From assembly GCF_048595755.1 (NCBI RefSeq), contig NZ_CP184360.1, forward strand, positions 1,426,001 through 1,490,000: a stretch of 64,000 bases of DNA, given 5' to 3'. The notes under the pieces were generated by a model. It was not told the origin of the DNA and did no database searches. It saw only the letters and a program-made list of their open reading frames with translations. Numbering within the stretch: position 1 is the first letter of the stretch; each line of letters begins with the position of its first letter. This document shows positions 40,860 through 48,868 of the stretch, one piece after another. Position numbers and translations under genes: made by a program. This stretch comes from Luteococcus sp048595755. Its GTDB lineage: Bacteria > Actinomycetota > Actinomycetes > Propionibacteriales > Propionibacteriaceae.

Positions 40860-41417
40860 TCAGACGACTGGTGGCAGCCCGAGGTGGCTGCGGTGGGCTC
40901 GGATGGCGGCGGAGAGCACCTTGGCGGTCTGTTCGGTGGTGCAGCCCTTGATCAGGGGCATGGGGATGCCGCGCAGGTCACTGCGGTAGGTGGTGCGGCC
41001 GCGCAGGGTGCCGTGCTGGCGCAGCCACGCCTGGCCCTCATCGGTCAGGGAGAGGATGGCCAGTTCCTCGTTGGGGCCATTGACGTTGGGCTGCTCGGTG
41101 CGGAAGGCGCCGGCGATCAGGGGCCAGGGCATCGGTGGCGATCCGCTCCACGACAGGCCTTGGGGGCTGATCCGGTACAACCGCGGGGCACGTCCGAGGT
41201 TGACCAGGTTGGACACCGCCGCGACTGCCATCCCCGCCCCAAAGACCAGCGCCAGCAGACGCGTGGCCGTGGACTGGGCAGAGGCTGCGGTCGCCAACAG
41301 CAGCAGGGCGAGGACCGTCGCGGCCCCCGCCTTCCACAACAGCTGGGAGGTCTTGCCCGGCAGCTGGGCGGTGGGCTGCTGCTGGACCAGGCGGATCAGC
41401 TCGTCGGGCTTGCCCAT
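40860..41417 (-). CDS. Two-helix membrane protein, tandem paralogue 2
   Basis: A 185-residue paralogue, the most diverged of the three. Two hydrophobic segments lie near 25-65. YRISPQGLSWSGSPPMPWPL and CTTEQTAKVLSAAIRAHRSH correspond to conserved blocks of its neighbours. The ATG at 41417 (MGKPDE) was chosen for its AGGAG site rather than the upstream extension. It lies in one operon with the genes at 40260 and 41476. Function unknown. Confidence 0.6.
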   Translation of the reverse strand: MGKPDELIRLVQQQPTAQLPGKTSQLLWKAGAATVLALLLLATAASAQSTATRLLALVFGAGMAVAAVSNLVNLGRAPRLYRISPQGLSWSGSPPMPWPLIAGAFRTEQPNVNGPNEELAILSLTDEGQAWLRQHGTLRGRTTYRSDLRGIPMPLIKGCTTEQTAKVLSAAIRAHRSHLGLPPVV

Positions 41418-41432
41418 GTGACTCCTGTGCTC

Positions 41433-41460
41433 GATGGGATCGACTTGATGGGATCGACTT
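41433..41460 (-). repeat. 14-bp tandem duplication between paralogues 2 and 3
   Basis: GATGGGATCGACTT occurs twice head to tail (41433-41446 and 41447-41460), in the 58-base spacer before the ATG of the gene at 41417. Confidence 0.8.
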
Positions 41461-41475
41461 GCTTGCGCATCCGGT

Positions 41476-42057
41476 TCATCGCAGGCTCCAGGGGGCGACG
41501 TCGGGTGGTAGCCCAAGGTGCTGGCGGTGCAGCCGGATGGCGACGGTGAGCAGCTCGGCCGTCTCTTGACGGCTGCATCCCCGAGCCTCGGGAATGGGGA
41601 AGCCCAGGGCCCGTTCGGGCTTGGCCACCTGGATGAGGGAAAGTCCCTGGGCGCGCGCCCAGGCGCGGCCCTCCGGGGTGGGGAGTGCGAGGACGCGCTT
41701 TCGGGTGGTGCCCTCGTAGCCTGAGGCTTCCTCGCCGTGGGTGGCGCCGGCCAGCATCTCCCAGCCGATCACCCGGTCATTGCGGGTTGAGAGGCCGTGC
41801 CGCGTGATCCGGATGGCCGGGCGGAGGGTGAGCAGCAGCCAGGAGCAGTAGACGACGCCCGCCAGCGGCAGCAGGGTGGCGAGCCCCAACAGGAGGAGCT
41901 TCCAAGGTCCGGGCTTGCCCATCACCATGGCCGCGACGAGAAAGACCACCATGGCGATCATCGGGAGCAGCTGGGCGCCTTCACGCCAGGTGCTGCCGGG
42001 GATGTCCACCTCCTCATGGCGGTGGATTGCGTCCAGGTGCTTGTGCAGTTGGCTCAT
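41476..42057 (-). CDS. Two-helix membrane protein with PH-like domain, tandem paralogue 3
   Basis: A 193-residue protein closely similar to the one at 40260: both begin MS(R/Q)L(Q/H)KHL(N/D)A(V/I)H and contain C(S)R(Q/E)ETA(E/D)LLTVAIRLHRQ near the end. Two transmembrane helices occupy about 28-80. IRITRHGLSTRNDRVIGWEM matches the PH-like opening. It has a good AGGAG site and heads the triplet. Duplication followed by divergence is the simplest origin. Function unknown. Confidence 0.65.
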   Translation of the reverse strand: MSQLHKHLDAIHRHEEVDIPGSTWREGAQLLPMIAMVVFLVAAMVMGKPGPWKLLLLGLATLLPLAGVVYCSWLLLTLRPAIRITRHGLSTRNDRVIGWEMLAGATHGEEASGYEGTTRKRVLALPTPEGRAWARAQGLSLIQVAKPERALGFPIPEARGCSRQETAELLTVAIRLHRQHLGLPPDVAPWSLR

Positions 42058-42069
42058 GGGGCTCCTGGT

Positions 42070-42177
42070 TCAGGCGACGGACGGCAGGACGAGGTTGAGC
42101 GCGGTCCGCCGCCTGTTGGAGGCCAGGTCGACGGTCGTCGAGGTCTGGACGGCGATCAGATGGTACGGCGTGACCAT
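42070..42177 (-). CDS. Possible 35-residue small ORF
   Basis: A short frame encoding 35 residues beginning MVTPYHLIAVQTSTTVDLAS and ending NLVLPSVA. Nearly every codon ends in G or C, and the stop lies 12 bases before the ATG of the gene at 41476, which suits an operon leader or small protein. Against it are its size, a weak ribosome-binding site (GGGTGGC) and no known relatives that I can recall. Confidence 0.35.
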   Translation of the reverse strand: MVTPYHLIAVQTSTTVDLASNRRRTALNLVLPSVA

Positions 42178-42286
42178 GCCACCCACGTTAAGGGGAAGGC
42201 AGTTCGTCCGGATCGCGCGATTGCGCACCCCGGCGCTTTTCGAACGTGTCCTGGGCCGGTCTTCGCTCGATCCGGACGATCCATCT

Positions 42287-43114
42287 TCAGCAGATCGGCT
42301 GGAAGACGTCGGTGACGAGGTCTTCCGGGGCCGCCTGGTCCGGTGTCACCAGGTAGTGGTTGAACGGCTTGGCTGCCAGCGTCCCGTCGCTGCGCAGGGC
42401 GAGGCCGTCGGCGACCAGCCGGCTGTTGATCCGGTCGTGGGCGGTGGTGATCTGGTCATAGGGCCCGGCGACGTGCGCGACCAGGCAGTCGCGTTCCGGC
42501 AGCTCGAGGACCTGCAAGGGGGCGGTGGTCGTGGTGCCCGGCGCGACGGGGAAGAAGACCGACAGCTCGACGTCGTGTTCGGTGTACTCTTCGCAGTGCT
42601 CGATGACCCCGCACGGGCCGATCGGGGTGATGCCCTGGGCCTGCAGCAGCGGGAAGAACTGCTGCCACAGCTGGCCCTCGTCGGAGTAGGTGGGTACGAC
42701 GCCGTGCAGGGCGACGAGGGTCTGGGCGGGCACGGTGGTGCGTTCGACGGTGATGGACATGCTGGGCTCTCCTTGGCTGAGAAGTGTGGTGATCAGGGCC
42801 AGCCGGGTCTGGGCGGCGCGCTGTTCGGCGACGAGGGTCTGGCGCTGCAGTTCCAACGCACTGGCCCAGGCCGACGTCCCGCGGGCGGCGAGGAGGGCTG
42901 AGATGGCGGAGACGCCGAAGCCGACGTCGCGCAGGTTGCGGATGTCCGCGGCATCCCGCAGCTGCTCCGGGGAGTAGCGGCGGTATCCCGTCCACGCGTC
43001 GACGTCCGCGGGCACCAGGACACCGTGGGTGTCGTAGTGGCGCAGCATCCGTACGGACAGGCGGGTCAGCGAACTGAACTCCCCGATCGTCATGAGCTTC
43101 GTGGTCTCGACCAT
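42287..43114 (-). CDS. MerR family regulator with GyrI-like effector domain
   Basis: A 275-residue BmrR/TipA-type regulator. The N-terminal winged HTH is clear: MTIGEFSSLTRLSVRMLRHY followed by DTHGVLVPADVDAWTGYRRY (residues 8-47). A coiled linker follows (QRQTLVAEQRAAQTRLALIT). From about residue 120 a GyrI-like/SOUL-type ligand domain continues to the end, containing VALHGVVPTYSDEGQLWQQF. Such proteins sense hydrophobic or cationic drugs and usually activate efflux; no efflux gene is adjacent. It is divergent from the nucleotidyltransferase gene. An ATG at 43093 (MTIGEF) is an alternative start. Confidence 0.85.
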   Translation of the reverse strand: MVETTKLMTIGEFSSLTRLSVRMLRHYDTHGVLVPADVDAWTGYRRYSPEQLRDAADIRNLRDVGFGVSAISALLAARGTSAWASALELQRQTLVAEQRAAQTRLALITTLLSQGEPSMSITVERTTVPAQTLVALHGVVPTYSDEGQLWQQFFPLLQAQGITPIGPCGVIEHCEEYTEHDVELSVFFPVAPGTTTTAPLQVLELPERDCLVAHVAGPYDQITTAHDRINSRLVADGLALRSDGTLAAKPFNHYLVTPDQAAPEDLVTDVFQPIC

Positions 43115-43172
43115 GGCTCCACTGTGGGCCCTGACACGGTGGCAGGGTCAAGGGCTGGCTCAGGGCTTCGCC

Positions 43173-43184
43173 TACAGTGGGCGC
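43173..43184 (+). promoter_or_regulatory. Leaderless-type -10 box for the nucleotidyltransferase gene
   Basis: TACAGT (43173-43178) lies 6 bases before the ATG at 43185 and is followed by GGGCGC, just as TACTGT-GGGCGC precedes the ATG at 5523. No Shine-Dalgarno is present between. Confidence 0.5.
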
Positions 43185-43589
43185 ATGAGCGTTGCGGAGG
43201 TGGTGGAGCAGTTGCGCGCTGACAAGGCGTCGGGCGTGTTGGCCCAGCTGTGCGACGAACATGGCGTCGAACTCCTCACGCTCTTTGGCAGTGCACGGCT
43301 CGATCCGGAAACTGCCCATGACGTGGATGTCGCCTACCAGTTCCGTCCGGGGGCGCCGCGTGACGATCTGGCCGTGGTGAACGCCCTGGGGGAACGCTAC
43401 GGAGACCTGCTGGACATCATGCCGCTGGACCGCGCGGGGGAGGTGGCTCGTTACGCCGCCCTGGGGCCCGCCGACGTGCTGGTGGAGTTGGATGGTGGGG
43501 TTTTCGCACGCTCCCAGATGAGGGCATTTCGTGACTACTGCGACACGCAACGCTTCCGTGACCTGATGGTGGAGGTGATGGCCCGATGA
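43185..43589 (+). CDS. MNT-type nucleotidyltransferase
   Basis: A 134-residue minimal nucleotidyltransferase. The pol-beta signature GSARLDPETAHDVDVAY (residues about 36-52) retains Gly-Ser and two Asp. MNT proteins usually pair with HEPN toxins, AMPylating them as antidotes. Here the partner position is taken by an 84-residue protein whose ATG overlaps the stop (ATGA) and which lacks an evident HEPN R-x4-6-H motif. Function as an antitoxin is therefore uncertain. The C-terminal part (ARSQMRAFRDYCDTQRFRDL) resembles that of other MNT-domain proteins. Confidence 0.75.
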   Translation: MSVAEVVEQLRADKASGVLAQLCDEHGVELLTLFGSARLDPETAHDVDVAYQFRPGAPRDDLAVVNALGERYGDLLDIMPLDRAGEVARYAALGPADVLVELDGGVFARSQMRAFRDYCDTQRFRDLMVEVMAR

Positions 43590-43840
43590 GTCCGGATGAC
43601 CTGACGAGTGCACTCGAAAACGGACTCAGGGCCCTGGACCCTGCGGGAGCCGGTCCGTCGGCGCCGGCTGACGAGTATGCGCCGGAGGCGGTGGAGATTG
43701 GGCGACGGCTGCCCGAAGCCACTTGCGTCGGCGAGGTGCAGGAGCTGATCCACCACGTGATGGTGAGCTCCTTCTCACCCGTCAACGTGGGCGGCGCGAG
43801 CCAGTATCGGGAGCTGGCCGAGACGCTCTGGAATCGCTGA
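43586..43840 (+). CDS. Small protein coupled to the nucleotidyltransferase (84 residues)
   Basis: An 84-residue, acidic, soluble protein with a helical C-terminus (EVQELIHHVMVSSF, then YRELAETLWNR) and a mid-section EYAPEAVEIGRRLPE. It overlaps the upstream gene by 4 bases, so it is probably made together with it. I do not recognise the family. It is too short for HEPN and lacks its catalytic motif. Confidence 0.6.
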   Translation: MSPDDLTSALENGLRALDPAGAGPSAPADEYAPEAVEIGRRLPEATCVGEVQELIHHVMVSSFSPVNVGGASQYRELAETLWNR

Positions 43841-43847
43841 TCGGGCG

Positions 43848-44312
43848 TCAGCGGCGCGACGTCCTCCTGCCCAGCATCAACCCGGCGACGAGGCTGGCAC
43901 CCCAGATCACGAACAGCGGATCCCACAGCCAGGCGTGGCCGATCATCGCCATCCGGTCGTAGCCCGGGCCGCCCACCAGGCCGGCCAGCACCAGGTTGCA
44001 GACGACGGTGTTCACCCCGCCCCACGCGATCAGGATGACGGCGCCCAACCAACAGACCGTCCGTGCCCACCGGCGGTTGAGCAGGCCGAATGTGGTCAGG
44101 GCGACGGGGAAGAGTGCGAAGCCCGCCTTGACCAGGGCGACGGGGATCAGGAGCCAGCGTCGGCCCTCGAAGGCCTGGACCAGTTCGGTGCCGATGGTGC
44201 TGAGTAGCCAGTTCCCGCCGAGTGCCCAGTAGAGGCTCAATCCGGCGTGGACAAGCCCCGCGAGGGCGGCGATGATCAGGAGCGGGTGGATGCGGCGGGG
44301 TGTCGTCTGCAC
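43848..44312 (-). CDS. DUF3995 membrane protein
   Basis: A 154-residue integral membrane protein with four hydrophobic helices. The opening LAGLVHAGLSLYWALGGNWL (residues about 17-36) is characteristic of DUF3995, and WLGAVILIAWGGVNTVVCNL marks the third helix. Function unknown. GTG start. It is convergent with the nucleotidyltransferase pair, with 7 bases between the ends. Confidence 0.75.
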   Translation of the reverse strand: MQTTPRRIHPLLIIAALAGLVHAGLSLYWALGGNWLLSTIGTELVQAFEGRRWLLIPVALVKAGFALFPVALTTFGLLNRRWARTVCWLGAVILIAWGGVNTVVCNLVLAGLVGGPGYDRMAMIGHAWLWDPLFVIWGASLVAGLMLGRRTSRR

Positions 44313-44386
44313 CGCTCCAGTCTTCTTGTGGGGCTGGCCGAGCGCATCAGGGGAACCACCCGGATGGCCCCGATGAAGGAGCAGAA

Positions 44387-44917
44387 GTGGTCAACAGCCA
44401 GACCTTGAGCGAAGCGGACCGGCGGCTGCTGGCCTTGTGGGCGGCCGATTGCGCTTCGCGCGTCGTGTCGCTCGTCGACGGTGACGCGGAGTGCCTCGAC
44501 ACCATCACCGACGCCGTGGAGCGCGCCCGAGCCTTCGGAAATGGTGAGAGCACCGCCGCGGCCGAGATCAAGCTGCGGATGCGGGCGGTGAAGGCAGCGG
44601 GCAAGGCCGATTCCCCGGCCGGTGCAGCTGCCGCTCGGTCCGTCGCCCAAGCGGCAGCGGTGGCGCACATGGGCGCCCATGCGTTGGGAGCCGCCGCTTA
44701 CGCCGCGAAAGCGGTGTCGCTGAGCCGCGGTGTGGATGCCGTTGATGACGAGATAGCCTGGCAGATCTCCCACCTGAGCTCCGACCAGCGTCGGGCGCTG
44801 GCGCAACTGCCCGAAGTTGGCTGTGACGAGCCGGGGCCGCTGGGGTCGGGCCTGCTGAGCCGCGGCTTCCTCGGCGAAGCGGTGCGATGCCTCCAGGGGG
44901 CAGTCGCGGGGGAGTGA
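44387..44917 (+). CDS. Imm5-like putative immunity protein
   Basis: A 176-residue soluble all-helical, Ala-rich protein. SEADRRLLALWAADCASRVV near the start, and AAAVAHMGAHALGAAAYAAKAV in the second half, resemble the Imm5-type putative immunity proteins found with polymorphic toxins. The GTG at 44387 has an AAGGAG site. No toxin gene is adjacent, so it would be an orphan immunity gene or one used for another purpose. Family assignment is from memory of the pattern. Confidence 0.55.
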   Translation: MVNSQTLSEADRRLLALWAADCASRVVSLVDGDAECLDTITDAVERARAFGNGESTAAAEIKLRMRAVKAAGKADSPAGAAAARSVAQAAAVAHMGAHALGAAAYAAKAVSLSRGVDAVDDEIAWQISHLSSDQRRALAQLPEVGCDEPGPLGSGLLSRGFLGEAVRCLQGAVAGE

Positions 44918-45076
44918 CACTCCCGCGAGCGCTTGGCTCGACGGGCGGCCTGGGCTCGTCTGGCTGGTGCCATCATGCCCGCCCTGCGTCGCGACGGGGA
45001 ATGTGGTCTATTTGGGGTGTTCGCTGGCTCGTGGCAGACGGCGCCCCCCGGTCCCTTCCGGAGAGGGTAGACGCCA

Positions 45077-46870
45077 GTGCCGAGCTGGGTGGCCATCTTC
45101 CGAGAAAGAACCTCATTGTCGCTCACCACACATTTCGCATCGCTTCTACCGAATCGTGACGATGTCACAGAGGTGCGCCAGCACTGGAAGGGCGACATTC
45201 TGGCCGGCATCACCACCGGCATCGTGGCTCTGCCCCTCGCCCTGGCCTTCGGTGTTGCTTCCGGCATCGGCGCAACCGCAGGTCTGATCACCGCGATCGT
45301 CGCCGGAATTGCCGCCGCAATCTTCGGCGGCTCCCGATTCCAGGTTTCCGGCCCCACCGGGGCGATGGTCGTGATCCTCGCGCCTCTCGTTGCCCAGCAC
45401 GGCCTCGCCGTCATCCCGCTGTTGTCGATTCTCGCGGGCCTCATCCTGGTCGCCGGTGCTCTTGCCGGAGTTGGTCGGGCAGTCTCGCTCATTCCTTGGC
45501 CCGTCATCGAGGGCTTCACTGCCGGCATCGGTTTGATCCTGATCCTGCAGCAGATTCCGAACGCTCTCGGTGTGGAAGCTGAGGTGGGAGCCAACACCCT
45601 TGCCGCCGGCATTGACGCGATCGTCCAGGCTGACTACCCGAGTGCCCTCATCCCACTGGGAGTCGCCCTTGGCACCGCACTTCTCATCGTCGTCTTCGAC
45701 AAGATTTCACCCCAGTTCCCCGGCACTCTTGCCGCCATCGTCATCGCCACTCTCGGCGTCATGGCCGCGAAATTCCAGATTGCAAACATCGGCGAGATCC
45801 CGGACTCGCTCCCCGCTCCGACTCTGCCCGCCTTCAGCACCGACCTGCTCATGGCACTCGTGCCTGGCGCCATTTCCATCGCACTTCTCGCCGGTATCGA
45901 GTCCCTCCTCTCGGCGCGAGTGGCAGCCGGCATGGTCCGCGGAGGTACCTACCACCCCGACCGTGAACTCTTCGGTCAAGGCATCGCCAACGCCGCTTCC
46001 GGAATGTTCGGCGGCATGCCCGCGACGGGCGCCATCGTGCGCACGGCCGTCAACATCCGTGCCGGCGGACGCTCCCGCCTTTCTCCGATCGTGCACGCGC
46101 TGCTGCTCATGCTCATCGTCTACGCGGCATCCGACGTCGTTTCGGTCATCCCGATGGCCGCCCTCGCCGGGGTCCTCTTCGTCACCGCTGGCCGCATGAT
46201 TCCCTGGGAGGCGATGAGTCAGATTCTGCGCTCGACGCGCGCGGATGCCCTGATCTTCATCCTGGCTGCGATCGTCACGGTGGTCTTCGACCTCATCTGG
46301 GCGATTCTGCTGGGTGTGGTCATCGCAGTCATCGTCATGATGCGCCACTTCGCCCGCCTGTCCGGCATTCATCGCGAAGGTCCCGTGGAGGATCCCCGCA
46401 TTCGCATTCTGCGGATCGACGGCGCGATGTTCTTCGGGGTTGCCGACCGCATCAGCCACGAAATCACCCGCCTCGATGCCGTTCGTGTTGTGATCCTGCG
46501 CCTGTCACGCGTGGGCATCATGGATGCCACGGGTGCGAAGGTTCTCTCCGAAATCGTCACCGCCCTGCGGCAGGCCGACAACCACGTCCTGCTCGTCGGC
46601 CTGCGCGAGCAGCACGAGGCACTGACCAACGTGCTCGGACTTCCGCAGGCGATGGACGCGCCTGATCGATTCTTCGACTCGATGGACGAGGCTCTGGTTG
46701 CGGCCGAGCAGATCGTTGCCGAAGACGAGCGTGAGCTCGAGGAAGAGCTCCGGCGACAGGCGCTCGCCGAGGCCTCTGGGGCGCCTGATGCCACCGTCTC
46801 GACTTCCGCGTCTGGAAAGTTCGGAAGTCAGCTTGCTGCACGGGTCAACAGGATGCGTGGGCGCGGCTAG
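45077..46870 (+). CDS. SulP family anion transporter with STAS domain
   Basis: A 597-residue SulP permease. The family start is seen in GDILAGITTGIVALPLALAF, then SRFQVSGPTGAMVVILAPLV and a further eight or so helices. A C-terminal STAS domain (about 445-560) includes LRIDGAMFFGVADRISHEI and LRLSRVGIMDATGAKVLSEI. Substrates in the family include sulfate, bicarbonate and organic acids; none can be assigned here. Codon use differs from neighbours: CTC often replaces CTG, and ATT, GTT, GCT and CCT are more frequent, suggesting transfer from another actinobacterium. GTG start at 45077 behind GGAGAGGGTAG. A strong terminator follows. Confidence 0.88.
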   Translation: MPSWVAIFRERTSLSLTTHFASLLPNRDDVTEVRQHWKGDILAGITTGIVALPLALAFGVASGIGATAGLITAIVAGIAAAIFGGSRFQVSGPTGAMVVILAPLVAQHGLAVIPLLSILAGLILVAGALAGVGRAVSLIPWPVIEGFTAGIGLILILQQIPNALGVEAEVGANTLAAGIDAIVQADYPSALIPLGVALGTALLIVVFDKISPQFPGTLAAIVIATLGVMAAKFQIANIGEIPDSLPAPTLPAFSTDLLMALVPGAISIALLAGIESLLSARVAAGMVRGGTYHPDRELFGQGIANAASGMFGGMPATGAIVRTAVNIRAGGRSRLSPIVHALLLMLIVYAASDVVSVIPMAALAGVLFVTAGRMIPWEAMSQILRSTRADALIFILAAIVTVVFDLIWAILLGVVIAVIVMMRHFARLSGIHREGPVEDPRIRILRIDGAMFFGVADRISHEITRLDAVRVVILRLSRVGIMDATGAKVLSEIVTALRQADNHVLLVGLREQHEALTNVLGLPQAMDAPDRFFDSMDEALVAAEQIVAEDERELEEELRRQALAEASGAPDATVSTSASGKFGSQLAARVNRMRGRG

Positions 46871-46899
46871 TTGACTCTTGTCACGACGCTGTGGACGCG

Positions 46900-46938
46900 A
46901 AACGCCCTCGGGAGCCAGAAGCTCGCCGAGGGCGTTTT
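46900..46938 (+). terminator. Rho-independent terminator of the SulP gene
   Basis: A 12-bp stem (AAACGCCCTCGG at 46900-46911, CCGAGGGCGTTT at 46926-46937) with an inner GAGC/GCTC pairing ends in TTTT. It is the clearest intrinsic terminator in the window, 30 bases after the stop codon. Confidence 0.85.
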
Positions 46939-46952
46939 CCCCTTGTCAGGGA

Positions 46953-47040
46953 TGGCGGAGGATACGGGATTTGAACCCGTGAGGGCGTGAACCCAACCCG
47001 CTTTCCAAGCGAGCGCCATAGGCCTCTAGGCGAATCCTCC
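46953..47040 (-). tRNA. tRNA-Ser (anticodon GGA)
   Basis: A type II tRNA of 85 bases plus an encoded CCA. The acceptor stem is GGAGGAT/ATCCTCC with discriminator G. The anticodon loop reads TTGGAAA within a CTCGC/GCGGG stem, giving anticodon GGA for UCC/UCU codons. The long variable arm and GGTTCAAATCC T-arm are typical. Its 3' end faces the SulP gene. Confidence 0.95.
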
Positions 47041-47095
47041 GTGGGAGAGCGTACACGTTGGGTTCACCTCGCCGCCAATCGGCGGTCTGTTGTGG

Positions 47096-48526
47096 CTAGC
47101 TGTCGTGGATGATCTCGGCGTACAGGGTGCCTGGGGTGACCTCGTCGGCGTCGGGCGCGACGTGCTTGCGTCCGAAGAACCACGCCACGCCCAGGACCAT
47201 GAACCACACCGGGGTGACCAGCAGGGCCTGCAGGGTGTCCTTCTCCTGGGTGAGCACCGCCAGGATGAACACGAAGAAGACCAGCACCACCTGCGGCATG
47301 AAGCGGGCCCCTGGCATCTTGAAGACGCTGTTGGCGTGCGCCTCGGGGTAGCGCTTCAGGTAGGTCATGTAGCTGAGCAGGATCAAGGTCCACACGAAGA
47401 TGAACAGCACCGCGGAGATCGTCGTGACGATGGTGAAGGCGCCCATGATCGAGTCGTTGAGCATCAGCAGGATCGCGGTGAGGATCAGCGTCACCGAGAC
47501 CACCAACCCTGCCACCGGAACCCCGTTGCCGGAGAGCTTGCCGAAGCGCTTGGGTGACATGCCGCGCTGGGCCAGCCCGTAGAGCATCCGTGAGGTGGAG
47601 TAGATGCCCGAATTGCAGGAGCTGGACGCCGAGGTCAGCACGACGAAGTTCATCACCGATGCGGCCGCGGCCAGACCCACCAGGCCGAACAGGTTCACGA
47701 ATGGTGACATGGTGGGGTCCACCTCGTCCCAGGGCGTGACGCACATGATCGCGGCCAGGGCGAGCACGTAGAAGACGACCACTCGCACCGGGATCGAGTT
47801 GATCGCCTTGGGCAAGGTCTTGACCGGGTCCTTGGTCTCCGCAGAGGTGGTGCCCACCAGCTCGATGCCGACGAAGGCGAAGACCGCAATCTGGAAGGCC
47901 GCCAGGAAGCCCTTGAGGCCGGTGGGGAAGAAGCCGCCGTGGCTCCACAGGTTCGACAGTTGCGCCACCTGCCCACCGGGCGAGGTGAAGCGAGTGACGA
48001 GCATGAAGCCGGCGGCCAGGATCAGCACCACGATCGCGATCACCTTGATCAGGGCGAACCAGAACTCCAGCTCACCGAAGAGCCGCACGGTGAGCAGGTT
48101 GAGCCCCAGCAGCGCCAACATGACCGCCGCGGCCAGCGCCACCGACAGCGGCATGTCGTGCACCCAGTAGTCCCAGTAGCCGCTGATCGCCACCACGTCG
48201 GCCATGCCGGTCACCACCCAGCACATCCAGTAGGTCCAGCCGGAGAAGAAGCCGGCCCAGGGCCCGAGCATGTCGGTGCTGAAGTCCTGGAAGCTCTTGT
48301 AGTCCAGGTTGTGCAGCAGCAATTCGCCCATCGCGCGCATGACGAAGAAGAGCATCACGCCGATGATGGTGTACACCAGCAGCAGCGACGGCCCCGCGAC
48401 GTGGACCGTCTTGCCGGAGCCCATGAACAGGCCCGTGCCGATGGCACCGCCGATGACGATCAGTTGGATGTGTCGATTGCTCAGGCTGCGCTGCAGGCCC
48501 TCGCTGTGCTCGGTGGTCTGGGTCAT
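47096..48526 (-). CDS. APC family amino acid permease (CycA-like)
   Basis: A 476-residue, 12-helix amino acid transporter of the APC superfamily, most like the D-serine/D-alanine/glycine permease CycA. The N-terminal SNRHIQLIVIGGAIGTGLFM (residues 16-35) and GELLLHNLDYKSFQDF are characteristic, as is FAFVGIELVGTTSAETKDP in the middle. It is a proton symporter by family analogy. The ATG has an AAGGAAG site. It is monocistronic and lies between tRNA-Ser and the SRP RNA gene. The exact amino acid is not decidable; GABA or aromatic permeases are related. Confidence 0.88.
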   Translation of the reverse strand: MTQTTEHSEGLQRSLSNRHIQLIVIGGAIGTGLFMGSGKTVHVAGPSLLLVYTIIGVMLFFVMRAMGELLLHNLDYKSFQDFSTDMLGPWAGFFSGWTYWMCWVVTGMADVVAISGYWDYWVHDMPLSVALAAAVMLALLGLNLLTVRLFGELEFWFALIKVIAIVVLILAAGFMLVTRFTSPGGQVAQLSNLWSHGGFFPTGLKGFLAAFQIAVFAFVGIELVGTTSAETKDPVKTLPKAINSIPVRVVVFYVLALAAIMCVTPWDEVDPTMSPFVNLFGLVGLAAAASVMNFVVLTSASSSCNSGIYSTSRMLYGLAQRGMSPKRFGKLSGNGVPVAGLVVSVTLILTAILLMLNDSIMGAFTIVTTISAVLFIFVWTLILLSYMTYLKRYPEAHANSVFKMPGARFMPQVVLVFFVFILAVLTQEKDTLQALLVTPVWFMVLGVAWFFGRKHVAPDADEVTPGTLYAEIIHDS

Positions 48527-48699
48527 GACTTCCTTCTGCCCCTGGGAATCACGGTGGCCATGGCCAGCCGCTCGTCAAGCACATGCGTGGGTGACGCAGG
48601 CACGCTACTCCTGCCGGCAGCTGCCCGGAAGGCATCCGGAAATGTGGACGACGCGGCGTCGGGAGAGCCGGATTCGTGCTCGGAGGCAGACGGGCGGTA

Positions 48700-48802
48700 A
48701 GCTACTCCGCAAGGTCCCCGCGCGGCGGTACCTCGCCCAACTCCCCCAGGGTCGAAAGGCAGCAAGGGTAAGTGAGCTCTTCCGGGTGCGCGGGGGCCCC
48801 TT
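48700..48802 (+). ncRNA. ffs: Signal recognition particle RNA (4.5S type)
   Basis: The conserved SRP-binding loop is seen in CCCCCAGGGTCGAAAGGCAG followed by CAAGGGTAAG. GGTCCCCGCGC (48713-48723) pairs with the GTGCGCGGGGGCC near 48786-48798 to close the long hairpin. Size and motifs fit the short actinobacterial SRP RNA. The ends are approximate. It does not overlap any coding region. Confidence 0.88.
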
Positions 48803-48868
48803 TGTGTCTCCAAGCGCGTGTGTGTCTCGAGGCGCGTGCCGTCGCGCGCCTGCCCTCGGAGCCAGGGG

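Noticed and set aside
43586..43840. HEPN toxin
   Set aside because: At 84 residues it lacks the R-x4-6-H motif and helical length of HEPN domains.
46870..47095. Attachment-site duplication of the tRNA-Ser 3' end
   Set aside because: No second copy of the tRNA 3' sequence was found to the left and there is no integrase.
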